64,000 bases of DNA, taken from Phoronis australis. Taxonomy: Eukaryota > Phoronida > Phoronidae. The stretch spans positions 1 through 64,000 of the forward strand of contig NMRA01000337.1 of NCBI GenBank assembly GCA_002633005.1, given 5' to 3'. The first letter of the stretch is position 1. Each line of letters opens with the position of its first letter. The notes below the pieces were generated by a model, which was not told the origin of the DNA, did not search any database, and worked only from the letters and a program-made list of their open reading frames with translations. A program made the translations under genes and the position numbers. Shown here piece after piece: positions 34,732 through 46,069 of this stretch.

Positions 34732-35829
34732 ATGCCTCCCAAACCAGTATCTGGCGTTAATCCTCCATCTGCCCCAGACCTATCAGGCCCGTCCGTGAAG
34801 GATAACTGGAAACTTTTCAAACAAAAGTGGGAGAACTACTGCATCATATCACAGTTAAGTGCACACCCTCGACCCTATCAAGTGGCTCTGCTATTACATG
34901 CCGTGGGTGATGATGGACTTAAGATCTACAATGGTTTTCAATTTGACACTGAAGAGCCTACTACTTCAGACATAATTGCCAAGTTTGATGCTTTTGCGGT
35001 AGGTGACCTTACCGAAACCTACTAACGATTCGTCTTTAATCAACGCAATCAAAAGGATGAGGAAAATTTTGAGTAATTCCTAGCTGCGATCCGGCTTCTC
35101 ATCAAGACATGCAACTACCCTACTCAATCTCAAAACTCCATGTTGAGAGATCGTATCGTTTTAGGCATCAGTGACAAGGAAACACAACGGCGACTCCTGC
35201 ATGAGCCAAATCTAACCCTGGAAAAATGTATTCCTATCTGTAAAGTGGCGGAAACTGCAGCTGAACACGTGAAGGTGTTACATCCTGAACCTGTGGTAAC
35301 ACGGGTAACTACTACCAGAAAACTTGCTCACAAACCTTCAGCCACGTCATCGCCTATGGTCTGCAAATTCTGCGGTTTGACACATCGCATGCGAAAGGCA
35401 GATTGCCCAGCCTGGGGCAAAATGTGCTCTAACTGCAATCAGCAAAATCATTTTGCGTTGAAATGCCCAACTGCTCGTAAGGTTCACAACATGGACGCTG
35501 ATGGGAGTGACGATGGATATCTGCTCACTGTAACTGGAGACAAAAAGCCTCGCATCACCACCAAACTCATGGTAAATGGCAACCCTGTACATTTCTTGCT
35601 AGATACTGGTGCTGACATCAATATTATTGGCCAACGATTTGTAGTCCCTGGCGATACTAGACAAACCACCTGTAAACTCGTAATGTGGAATGGCACACGC
35701 GTAACACCAGTTGGTGAAACCACTCTGTCGGTGTTTAATGAATGCACCAACCTAACCCAAGATGTAGTTTTTGTAGTCGTACCTGATGACAAGCGCTGTT
35801 ACTGGGACTCAGGACAGTCCTCGATATGA
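34732..35829 (+). pseudogene. gypsy gag-protease with two in-frame stops
   Basis: One frame runs from M-P-P-K-P-V-S-G through a capsid-like region (N-W-K-L-F-K-Q-K-W-E-N-Y), a CCHC knuckle (35424-35465, C-S-N-C-N-Q-Q-N-H-F-A-L-K-C) and a protease with L-L-D-T-G-A-D-I-N (Asp at 35602). Stops at 35023 (TAA) and about 35074 (TAA) are the only breaks, so this copy is better preserved than the first gypsy. A separate overlapping frame starts pol at 35826. Confidence 0.85.
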
Positions 35830-36712
35830 ATCTGATCACTGTCAATGACCACCACTTCATATCTAAAGTAGCGATAGAAACAATGCGTCTCGGTGACCTG
35901 GGTAAGGCTCATCTCTCGGTGACCAAAGATGTAAAACCTCGTGCTTTGCCCTGCAGAAATGTGCCTGTTGTATTGCGGGATTCTGTAAAGGAAGAAATCA
36001 ACCGCCTAGTCACCCTTGGAGTCTTGGTACCCATAACAGAACCTACTGAGTGGGTCAGTCAGATGACTGCGGTTCATAAACCTAATGGCAAACTGCGGCT
36101 GTGCATAGAGCCCCAACCCCTGAACCAGGCATTGCTTAGAGAGCACCACAAACTTCCTACAGTGGACGACGTACTGCCTATGCTGACACATGCTAAGGTG
36201 TTCTCGAAACTGGATGTGCAGAACGCATTCTGGCATGTACGATAGGATAGAGAGTCATCAGAACTTACTACAATGATAACCACTTTTGGACGTTTCCAAT
36301 GGGCAAGACTCCCATTTGGACTAAAGTGTCCAGCGAAGTATTTCAACATCGACTTACTGAAGCCCTGAGTGGGTTAGAAGGAGTATTTACAATTGCGGAT
36401 GACATAGTTGTAATTGGATGCGGACAGACTAAGACCGAAGCAACAAAAGATCATGACGCTAAGCTAAGACAACTCTTTGAACGCTGTGAACAGAGACACA
36501 TCATCTTAAACCAAGACAAGAAAGAAATCCAGAAATCTGAAAGAACCTTCCACGGACATCTTTTCACTGACAAGGGTATTAAAGCTGATGATCGGAAAAT
36601 AGAAGCTATTTTGCATATGCCGTCGCCCACTGATGTCCAAGGTGTGAAGCGCCTGTGTGGAATGATGCAATACCTCTATCGATTTCTACCTGGTTTGTCT
36701 ACCTTCCAAGAT
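35826..36712 (+). pseudogene. gypsy reverse transcriptase, broken once and truncated
   Basis: Reads V-H-K-P-N-G-K-L-R-L-C-I-E-P-Q-P-L-N, V-F-S-K-L-D-V-Q-N-A-F-W-H, then a stop at 36243. It resumes near 36299 with the catalytic motif I-A-D-D-I-V-V (about 36395-36415) and F-H-G-H-L-F-T-D-K-G-I-K. It is cut at 36712 in F-L-P-G-L-S by the 830-bp repeat. Confidence 0.87.
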
Positions 36713-37547
36713 GTGATCTGCGGCGTGCGCGTATGCGTACAAAAGACGTGATTGTTATGTTCCTGAAGTACGAAAATTAAGAAACTTTAGCATGCCGTTA
36801 TTATTGACAGGGACACGATAAAACGATTTTGGATTTTGACTATAGTCTTGATACAGCGAGCTGGCTGACCACTGCGTCAGTGTCTCCGTTAGACCCAGAA
36901 ATTTCACACAGCCCGAGTAGTTCACCTCGTCCCCAACATGTAGATCGAGCCTTGGACTATTAAAATACTCCATGGTAGAGCTAACGACCGTCGGCCTGTG
37001 CACACAAAATCTGTGAGTTTACCAGCACTCACCTTGCACGTTGCAGCCGTTTAAGTGAAAAACAATCTAGTAAACGCCATTTTCTTACATAATCCTCCGC
37101 CTTTTGTAACAAAAAAGTCTGTCATCGATGACCCGCACAGGCACGCTCTCTCATACGCAGACGAACTTCAAAACAAATGTCACGTGACAACAACATGTGT
37201 GTTCATCCAGAGATTTTTCTTGTGTTGTGCGGTACGATGTAGCGCAGATTTGGACTTAATCGCAATTAATCTGGACTCCACATGAACTTTAAAAATTGTA
37301 AAACATAAGGAAGATTTCAGGTAATTTGTTGAGTCGAAACTATATTTTGATTCAAGAGTTCAAGATTTCCTATTGACGATCGCGATTCAGCGACGCATCA
37401 GTCGGCAAGTTTTCGCCCTGTGATGAGCACAATTTTTTGAAAAATTATCGTAATTTAACAACGGAAGTTGATAGCAATGCATCACAATTTTGTAGAAAGA
37501 CTGTCATAGGCTACAAATACGTCACAGAGCGTAAATTTGATGAATNT
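36712..37547 (+). repeat. ~830-bp interspersed repeat, copy inside gypsy pol
   Basis: Nearly full-length match to 16890-17712, starting gatgtgatctgcggcgtgcg. It joins the RT end on the left and the integrase end on the right, with the intervening RNase H/integrase core lost. One n at 37546 sits on the right junction. Confidence 0.78.
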
Positions 37548-38052
37548 GGCGCTGCTATGTCTACGCACTACGCCCATTGCCTCTGGATTACCTTCTCCAG
37601 CCGAATACATGTTCAACCGTAAGGTTCGTTCAAACCTACCCGTAGTCAACAACAAAGAAAAGGAACTGCCATATCCTGCAAAGTCCACAAAGCAAGTTGA
37701 ATATTACAACCAACATGCAAGACCACTTACAGAACTTAGTGACAACCAACATGTCAGAGTGCAAAACCCCATCTCTAAGAAATGGGAACCTGCGACAGTC
37801 GTTAAGAAGTGCGAACAAGCACCTCGCTCGTACATTGTTCGCAAATCTACTGGCGTTGAATTTCGGCGAAACCTTCGACACATTCGTTCTACGAAAGAAG
37901 AGCCACAGCCTCCCGATGACTACACCCCATCCGTGGAAGAAGCCTTACAACCGGTTGTGCCCGAAGGAACGTCAACCACTACGGACGATGGTCTCTACCG
38001 CACCAGATCGGGACGAGCTGTAAAGCCCCCTGCAAGATTTCACGACCTGTGA
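37548..38052 (+). pseudogene. gypsy integrase C-terminal region
   Basis: Open from the repeat junction to a TGA at 38050. It reads A-L-L-C-L-R-T-T-P-I, L-P-S-P-A-E-Y-M-F-N-R-K-V-R-S-N-L-P (end of the integrase core), then a C-terminal K-W-E-P-A-T-V-V segment and a R-R-N-x-R-H-I-R block. No internal stop except the n at the junction. Confidence 0.82.
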
Positions 38053-38289
38053 AGGACACTATATATATACCCACATATAGTTAGTTAACGTGTTTACAAG
38101 TCAGACTTTAGTGTTATCGTAGTGACTTTATGATGGACAACTTACTGGAATGTACCTTATATTGTACTTAAACTTTTTTTTTAACGAAGGGAGATGTTGT
38201 ATACGCGTACCTAAGTCTAGTATTACGGACCACATGTAATGTAGTTATTATCTTTGCACACGAATAGAGAGTCAACCACGACGTTCTTT

Positions 38290-38762
38290 GTCTTAACTTA
38301 AAACACAAAGTGTTTCAAAGCATACAATAGGAAAGCCTATAGAAATCCTTTAGCTTATCGTATGAGAAACCCTATAGGAATTCGTATAAGACTTGAATAT
38401 ATCGAGTAGGTAGTTTAATAGGATCCTATAGGAAGTTCAATAGATTTCTATGGCAATTAACATACATGTATTAAGACTCGCCTCAATATTAAAATTTACA
38501 AAAATTAATGACTCAGAAGAGCTGAAATTAGATAAAAACAAATTGATATTTTACTATATAGTCTTAGGCTATTGTTTGTTAAAATGCTTAGAAATCAGAT
38601 TTGTGATTAAATTCCTAAAGGATTTTTTCAATAGGAATTCCTATACAATATCTTGATCCTATAGGAAATCGATATTCCTCAGGGATTCTTAAAGGAATTT
38701 CTAAGGAATTCCTTAAGGAAATGTTATCCTATAGGAATCCTATTTTCGTATGGGTTCTTATC
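38290..38762. repeat. Region dense in CCTATAGGAA palindromes
   Basis: The words cctataggaa, ggaattcctata, aaggaattcctta and variants occur more than ten times in both orientations between 38330 and 38745, with an AT-rich middle. It lies just right of the second gypsy LTR start. The pattern suggests a decayed palindromic or foldback element. The sequence 38763-39350 contains nothing I can name. Confidence 0.6.
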
Positions 38763-39359
38763 CATTTGCAAGCAAATCCCAATTTACTTGATGGACAGAA
38801 AATTTGCCTATTTTGTTTGTCGGTGGTGTGTACAACGTTGTATGCAGAAATTTCCGTGTATAAGTCCATGACTTGAACTTTCACCATAGAAATTAACTGA
38901 AAGTGAAAGGGAATGGGAGAATTGTTGTGGTTTGTGCAAATTTCTGAAATCAAAATAGGCAAAAATTTAGTTAATTTAAATTGAAAATTGAATAAATATT
39001 TGATTACTAAATATCAATTTTCAGTTGAGGTGATAAAACGGGTGTTCAGCTTGCCGACCTGTCACTACAAAAGCGTGCAAACATTCAGAATTCAACGATA
39101 GTCTGCAACTCGGGCGCAGGAGGGACCGTGTCAGTAGACCACATTCACTCGGACAGGTGGCTTACTTGTTCCGCAACAGGCACAACAACGATATGCCGCA
39201 TAGAGATTCCCTAAGGAAAGCAAATGTTGTCTTGAGGTTTCAATGATGAGCGTCAAATAACAAATTGCCTAAGATATACCGGTATTATATAATAAACAAA
39301 AAGAAAAATTATGAAACTCTGTGTTTTAACTAAAAATCAAAAGAAAAACAAAATCTCAC

Positions 39360-39389
39360 CCACAAAGGGGATCCACAAAATTCATCCAT
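39360..39389 (-). CDS. ABCC1-like: ABCC1/MRP1-like transporter, coding exon 1 (start codon)
   Basis: First coding exon: ten codons reading MDEFCGSPLW, ending in a good donor (TGG|gtgaga). It joins exon 2 in phase 0, giving the MRP1-type start (Phe-Cys, then Leu-Trp, then a N-x-N-P-D-F stretch) expected of the extracellular N-terminus of ABCC1/2/3 proteins. The preceding minus-strand sequence (39390-39620) has no splice acceptor I can recognise and is probably 5' UTR. The start is chosen because this is the only minus-strand ATG-plus-donor segment between exon 2 and TFAM that gives this family signature in the right phase. Intron 1 (20818-39359) is 18.5 kb and packed with retroelements. The assignment rests on family resemblance recalled from memory, not on an alignment. 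Confidence 0.72.
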
Positions 39390-39780
39390 CCCGCTCAACT
39401 CCTTTGCGGCTGTGAGAATGCTTGCTTTCTTGACTTGGTTCCCTGAAGCCAACTACGCGAGAGGCTGTAACAAAACATACGCTAACACGGCGAATAAACG
39501 GGGGGGTGCTTTCTGGCAAAGGTTCTTTGCTGTGCTAGAACTTGGAATACTGCGTCATCTCAAGATCACGCAGGAGAGAGCGGTGTGTGAACTGAGAGTT
39601 ACGAGATCACGCTAGCTGCCTGACCAATCAGATACATACTCACACCAAGACCAGTATCATTGGCTTCCGCCGTTATTGTGTCATGAGCGTAGTGACATCT
39701 AGCGGTCGTGTGGTCCGGGGACGTAAAGAAGTAAGCGGCGAGACGTCGACAACCACGGCCGATTTTATTTTGTCAAATTA
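39390..39780 (-). promoter_or_regulatory. Probable 5' UTR/promoter region of the ABCC gene
   Basis: This is the sequence directly upstream (minus strand) of ABCC coding exon 1. It is richer in CpG than the surrounding AT-rich DNA, especially 39690-39765 (several CG dinucleotides around gtaagcggcgagacgtcgac). There is no obvious TATA box at a fitting distance. The call is inferred from position and composition only. Confidence 0.35.
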
Positions 39781-39971
39781 AAAATTGCGAAGTATATTTT
39801 TTTAAAATATCGATGATATAAAACATGAGCGATCTATTGAAAAATACACATAGGCAAGAAATGTAGTAAATCAAGAAAAAATTGGGAAATGACATCATAA
39901 GCAGAGGGAGGGAGTGACTGATCAGCGTTAACCAAATAGCTACATAATTATCTCAATGGTGTTGTTTTCAT

Positions 39972-40122
39972 AGGCGGCGCAACATTAAAATAAGTGGGAG
40001 CTATAGCCCCAGCCCGTATGGTGCGCGCCACCCATGCCCATGGGAGGCCCAGCACTGGAATAAGTGGGGCTATAGTCCCACATCCCCGGCCCTATGGTGC
40101 GCTGCCCATGGACTGGTAGCTG
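39972..40122 (-). repeat. Tandem dimer, GGGCGGTGCACCATAGGG family (minus strand)
   Basis: Two tandem units in the opposite orientation to the dimer at 18088-18240 (gtggggctatag, ccggccctatggtgcgc, gcccatgg). The stretch 40123-41095 shows nothing certain. Confidence 0.55.
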
Positions 40123-41099
40123 CTGCGGTTGCGCCTCACAAGAGTGGCATTTGTTTTTGTTTCGGTGTTGATTATTCCTATGGAAGTTACTGTCATTAAA
40201 ACTTTTTGCAACTCAGCCTTTTTTCAACCCGTTGCATAAGAGTTACGGAAGCCCTTCATCAATTCTTGATCATGGTGTATGATTATAACAGAAGCAAGTG
40301 ATAATAATTTAATTAATTAATCATCATCATTTTGAATACTTGACATGTTTAAAAATATTTTTTGTTCTAAAAACCGCGTGAGTTACCAAAATGCGAACAA
40401 TAATTGGTCCGTGTAATAATGTAATAACCTAAAAAGAAATGAACCTGGGAATTTACAGAAATAACTGATCAAACCACCAGGGAAATATTTTCAATGATTC
40501 ACGAAAGACTGTACCCTAGCAAGACAATGATTTTAGAATATGATTCCCTCACAATTGCTGTCGGGTTTGGTTGACTAATTTTTCCGGGACATAGCTGGTT
40601 ATCTCAGTCAGAACCGTAGCTCAAGAGTCTCGCTTGATGAACAAAAATGTCAAAATGAAAACGAAGCAACTGAATGGAATTAGGCTTCACTTGATAACTC
40701 CAACACCAATTCGATGAAAACTGAGCCGAGTAGTCTGCAGGAAATTCTAAATGCAAACTCTCGCGTCTAGTAATCGGAGGACGGAAGCCCCGAACAGAAT
40801 AGGTCACCGTCATGCAGAAGTTACAGTGGCATTCCAGGGAGTTCTATCATGGTAAAATTGGGCAACTGGAGGGTGGACAGGTACAAATTTTGCAGGATTT
40901 TGTTCAGGGAGGTGGTCTCCGGGGACATAGGGTACGATGGCTTTGCTGAAATTGAATAGAACCCGATAAAAGCAGCGCAAAACTGAGCTCAAGAGACACT
41001 GGGCGCAGATGGGTTTATTTGGCCATAGACATGTGAAGTTTATGGTTGATCATTTATAAAGCCTGGCAAGGTGAAGACACAAAACTCCAGCAATAGCGG

Positions 41100-41275
41100 T
41101 CCAGGATTGGCCGGGGGTGGGAGGGGGGGGGGGCAGAGAACAGATTAGCCAGGATCAAGTTTGTCCGTTAGGCATTCGCACCCCCGAACTGCCAAATGGG
41201 ATCTGGGAGAATTTTAAGGTGGGGACCGCATGGCCCCTTATTGGACCCTCCCTAAATCCGCCAATGGTCTAACCC
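41100..41275. mobile_element. hAT-like miniature element end
   Basis: Begins near ggattggccgggggtgggag and ends ccctccctaaatccgccaat, the GGCGGATTTAGGGAGGG terminus of hAT-type miniature elements. The two ends do not pair well, so it is probably truncated. 41276-42900 contains only weak open frames and G/C runs (41780). Confidence 0.4.
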
Positions 41276-42915
41276 AGGACAAGAGTTTCATTAACTGGCC
41301 AATGACAGTTCGTTAATACGGCTCACGAAAGTGTTCATTATGTCTGAATACTGAAAAACCAGGCTATATAACTTCACTCTTTAAAATGAGTCAAACAATA
41401 TATGGTGTTATTTTTTTAACCACTTTGTTGTATTATAAGAAAATTGACCTTTTCACAAATATGCACCTACGTAAATGTAAACATAAGTTAATTAAACTGT
41501 GTGAATGTGAGTGTGAATGAGTGTATGGATGTCCTTCCCCTTCCCGTCCCCCCCTTTTTTGTATTATTCTCGGCTAATTATTCGCCCAATCATTTGGAGT
41601 ATTTTCCAAATGCTTAGGCCTATTTGTTCAATTAATATGATGTACAGTGTATTTTACTCTAGTAAGTTGTACAGATATGTAGTTGGGGCTACCCAACCCC
41701 AGCCGAATCTACTATTCATTAATGATGTGCTTTCTGGGTAATAAACGTACTTCAATGACGCCAGTTGCCATCCCCGTACCCGGGGGGGGGTGCGTGTGCG
41801 CGTGACGCAGAGGCACGAATCCACTCCGGGCACCGGAATATGAGTGCCATCCAACAAGCCAAATTTAATTCGTAGTACCTGTACCGTCATCATGCTCTTA
41901 CTAAAAAATTCTGTCACTCTGTAGATACATTCGTGTGAGCATATGGACTCGTCTTACTGAAACACCCCTTTTCTCTTATTCGGACTGGTCCATTGACCCT
42001 TTGCGAAGATTTGCACGTGGTCTTTTTGCACACGGCACACTAGCCTCGCTATTGGTTCGTTTCTATCAGGTGCCACGAGTTTGGTCAGCTCCTGACTTCT
42101 ATAGGCAGATGATTGTCACGTGTTCTCAGTCCTGTCCAGACATCGTAATACATGTGATGTCTATGGGCCTGTCCACGTAAGCCAACACTGCGTGTATAAT
42201 CTTACTAGTATGGAGTACATTTCCCTGCAGGCCGCACGCACGAAAGTAGTTCACTTCTATCGTTTTGCTCGGTAGACGGCGCTTTTGTAAACATGGTCGC
42301 GATTTCTGATTTAGGGAGCAGGCCTACCGCGTTTCTGAATCAATGTAAATGTTACTGAACAAGTGATGTAAATGGTGACTCAGATCAATTTCCGAACTGG
42401 GAATCTAACTGGGGCCAGTCATGTACGCCTGTACGGTTGTACTTGCATAAAAAGTGAGTGAAAAGGGGTCTGAATTGAAGGTAAATTGGTGATTTTCGAC
42501 ACATCACTGTCATCCCTGTGAGTGTGAGAGTGACTGGCCGCTTGGACTTGGACTTCAGAGTTCAGTCTTATCACAGCTACTTTGGAAACAAGTCGGATAT
42601 AATATTTCCTGGTTTTGAATGACGCTATCAACATGTTGCAATATTAACTTCAGTGCAGGTTCACTAGTTAAAGCTCACAGAGTCGGACTGTTAGTGTTAG
42701 TTAGGTGGAACACACCAGTGACAGCAAATGTCTAGACGTGACTAGGCGAATACACGTGTTGTTGGTCACTTTATACTAGGGAAAAATGGGAAACGAACAA
42801 CAGGACAAGGACATGATCAAAAAAAGTTGATGAATGTAACAACTTAATAACATTCCTATTATTCAGTGGATGTCAGCAATCCGTCTCATTACTCAGTCTT
42901 AAGATCGACAGAAAC

Positions 42916-43137
42916 ATGTATGGATTGATTCGCCATCTGTTTCTAAGAAGCCAACAGGAGCAAGTTGACCATGGGCATTCAGTATCTGAGAATTATCAAC
43001 AATCCAACCCTTTCTTGTCAAACATGTTTAAAGATTCAACCGAGCAACTTCTTGATCGGAAACTGTTGTTTAAAATCAGTACATCTTTGGATGACATTTG
43101 CAAGACTTCAGAAAAAGTGTGCTTAGACTTCCCATGA
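42916..43137 (+). CDS. Possible small protein gene, 73 residues
   Basis: An open frame of 73 codons starting M-Y-G-L-I-R-H-L-F-L-R-S. It is polar and alpha-helical in character, with no membrane segment or signal peptide and no family I recognise. An acceptor-like tract (tattattcag, ending at 42866) lies 50 bases upstream of the ATG, so the upstream stretch could be spliced 5' UTR. Immediately after the stop, a second frame starting at 43133 continues for 19 codons (M-T-M-R-N-L-D-D-K-P-R-L-W-K), so the true product could be longer by one frameshift or an alternative exon. It may equally be chance. CpG-richer DNA at 42240-42340 could be its promoter. Confidence 0.3.
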   Translation: MYGLIRHLFLRSQQEQVDHGHSVSENYQQSNPFLSNMFKDSTEQLLDRKLLFKISTSLDDICKTSEKVCLDFP

Positions 43138-43139
43138 CT

Positions 43140-45090
43140 ATGAGGAACCTGGATGACAAGCCGCGTCTTTGGAAAATTGTGAAAGAAGTGTAAAATCGTC
43201 CACATGGGCTATCACTTCTGTTACTGTGTGTCATTCACTACACATTGATATGACTAAGAATGAATTCACTGTAGCCATAATGTATGGGATACATGTAGAT
43301 GTTTGCCAAAAACCCTCAACTCTGTGCTGTACAAAGGCTATTGACTGCTGCGTGCATTCGTCATCATGCTGGCAATGGTGTATGTTTGAACATTTTTCAT
43401 GGCAAGAGATGGATCACGTTTATAGCTTATAATTGTTCTTAACATATATTTTAGCAAAGGTGACAAAGTTGATGATAGCAATTAGATAGGTGATTAAAAA
43501 TTCTCCAGATTGAGACATCCTCCTAAATTCAGAACACAGAAATCGTTGCTGAAATTAAATTTTTTCATCTTGAAATTTGAGGCGTGAGTGATTTTTATAT
43601 TTTCGTACTTTTCAAATTCCTAACGCTATGTTGTAGCATAACAGGTTGCAAGATTACTCTTGTAAGTTCATAAAAAGTGACTCACATGACAAACATTTAA
43701 TAAATTGTTACCATTCCCCTTGAATTTCTGACTGACAATTGTGTGAATTTCTAAAAATTGTGACAAGCTCCCACTTTGAAAAAAATAATTATTCACTGTC
43801 CCAATCTAGAGAATTTTTGCGTAATTGATTTTTGAAATTCTTATGTAATTAACTGTAAAACTGATGGATGACTTCTTGTTTATGAGAGGATCTGCTTTAA
43901 GCAAAAAGATTGTAAAAGTGATGACAATTTATTGTTTAGCTTTTGATCTTAAGTGATGGTGTGGTAGTTTTCACCAGCTTTAAAATGTCAGTGACAAAAG
44001 GTAGAAATCATAAGTGACAAAAGATTTCAATAGTCCATTTCAGTTAGTGACTCTGAAGCAGATGATAATTATAGTGGCAGTACCCGTGTGGTGAAAGAGT
44101 CATGACATAATGCTTTCGATTTAAAAATCTTGAGGGACTCTGATATGTAAGCTACAAGTGTTTTCCTCACAAGAAATGATGTTTGTGTGTTGTCAAAATC
44201 AGTTGCATACTGAGTTAGCTACTGAATGATCACAGTGCTTCATATGGTTAAAGGGGTTTTTATCAAAGAATAACATTTATTTTAATTGGCTAGACTGATG
44301 CATACCAAGGGAACTTGTGCCATGTGATAAAATGTTATTGTTTACATATGTTTTGGAAAAAATAAATGGTTTAATGAGATCATGAAATGTTACAATTGTG
44401 TCTTTAGCATCTAACGTCAATGTATAATACAGGATTACTTTTACATAAACTTTTAAAATGTTATAGATTTTGGATTTCCTATACGAATGCATGCCTACGT
44501 GTTCTCTGTACATTTGTTGCTTTGATAACACTATCACTGATGGTGTTACTCTATCAAAAATCAAAGGGCAATTTTGACAGTAAAATCACCCATGAAAATA
44601 TTATTGTAATGATGTGGATTTCCGACTCTGTCCCAATTTTTGTACTTCAAAGTGACCTAAAAGGGCTGCTGGGTTCCTTGTTAATTCCAGGTTGTTGTAT
44701 CTCTTGGGAGGCATTTTTTATTTAGTGCATCTGCATTGAATAAATTTATGTTTTTGATTATTTTTTGGCAGCTTTCCAAGATTTCCATAAAACTTCCAGG
44801 TTCAGATTTGGAAATTCTTGGTATTAGAAAAGGCAAAAAATTGGTGCTGTGAAACCTGTTGTGATATGAATAGATGTTATTGAAAGTATTTTTTATCTGC
44901 ATTAAACTCATCATTGTAACATAATGTGTCCTTTGTTGATTATCACAATTGCCATGTTGGAAGCTAAATCCTTGTTTTGGAAGCTAATTCCTTGTTTTGC
45001 AATCGTTTCACATCATCACTTGTTGATGTCAGAGCTTCGGGGATAGCATAAATTACTTCATAATTTCCTTTAGTTATATCAATAATTGGA
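43140..45090. other. Unannotated AT-rich stretch
   Basis: No gene, repeat boundary or terminal inverted repeat that I can support. Open frames here are short and of random composition. Confidence 0.5.
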
Positions 45091-45097
45091 ACTCATA

Positions 45098-45415
45098 GGC
45101 GCATTTAGGGGGGCAGGGGCTGCTGCAAGCAAAATGAAACAGCAAAAGCGCAACTCGTGAGGAAGTATAACTAGGACCTGTACTGGAGAAGGGGGGGGGG
45201 GGACTCAGACCCCAGATCGTGGCTGGCTCTCGTTCCCGTTTTTATTTATTTTTTTCAATTCTTTTTAGTCGATAGATTTCCCGAACAGAAGGTTCATACT
45301 CCTGGCCACTGCAACTTTCGGGACGCCTGTACACATACAACCATGTTCTGCTCATTTCCCGGAGGCAACGTGTTAGGGCCCCCTTCTGGTCCCTGATCTG
45401 CCACTGGAACAGTAC
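45098..45415. mobile_element. hAT-like miniature element
   Basis: The left end cataggcgcatttaggggg and a right end with ccctgatctgccactgg resemble degenerate hAT-type termini; a G-run lies at 45190-45203. Non-coding. The boundaries are approximate. Confidence 0.35.
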
Positions 45416-45832
45416 TACAAAACGTCACCACTGGTTTCTTCATCAGTATCGTCATCACTAATGTCTCGCAAAAAGTGTTGCTATTCTGGTCTTGTAATTA
45501 GTGCACGGCAAAGATCTACTAAAGTTTGGTGAACTACAGGGCTAATAAGCAAACAAATTGCAGTTCAGTATGGGAACTTCAATATCGCAATTAGTTGACC
45601 TGTCAACTGCGCTTCTTCTGCTAGTTTTATTTTAATCGCACAATGAACCTTTTATGTTCACTTAGTGATAACTAAACCGTTTCAATGATGTTTTTCGTTT
45701 TAAAATTGCTTCAATTAATACTACAGGTACTCCAATATCGTCCGCATTAGTCGCGATTCTACACGACTTTTCTTGAGACAAATTTTACACTTGGTTTAGA
45801 TATTTTGTTGAATGCACCGGGCCATGCGCACC

Positions 45833-46036
45833 CCCCATTTAGCGAAGTGGGCAAAGGTCTGCCCCTGAGAGACAAAATGTCCCAGGAAATGGGACTAAAG
45901 TCCAGTAAATAAGCGCAAACGTGCAATTCACAGTGGTGCTCCTGTTTTTTTTAGTCCGCTCGCTCTTTTGTTAGCAAAAGGTCCATAAGGTCAGGAATTT
46001 TATGAGCCCCCCATTTTGAAGGCTGGGTGCGCACAT
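45833..46036. mobile_element. MITE with ATGCGCACC / GGTGCGCACAT ends, copy 1
   Basis: Left end atgcgcaccccccatttagc, right end ggctgggtgcgcacatgc, with gagccccccattttgaaggc inside the right end. Same family as 46331-46571. Non-coding. Confidence 0.55.
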
Positions 46037-46069
46037 GCATTTCTGTGATTTAATATCCAGGTTGGACCC

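Larger units (their letters stand above)
34400..38310 (+). mobile_element. Second Ty3/gypsy element, internally deleted
   Basis: gag-protease and RT at the left and the integrase C-terminal region at the right are separated by an 830-bp unrelated repeat (36712-37547) that replaces RNase H and most of integrase. A polypurine tract (aacgaagggaga, 38183-38194) precedes a TGTTGTATACGCG LTR start at 38195. A matching 5' LTR is not visible. It is on the same strand as the first gypsy but a different family by protein sequence. Confidence 0.82.

Noticed and set aside
41935-42180. An 81-codon plus-strand frame as a gene.
   Set aside because: No recognised domain, no splice sites or poly(A) signal nearby, and composition like the flanking non-coding DNA.
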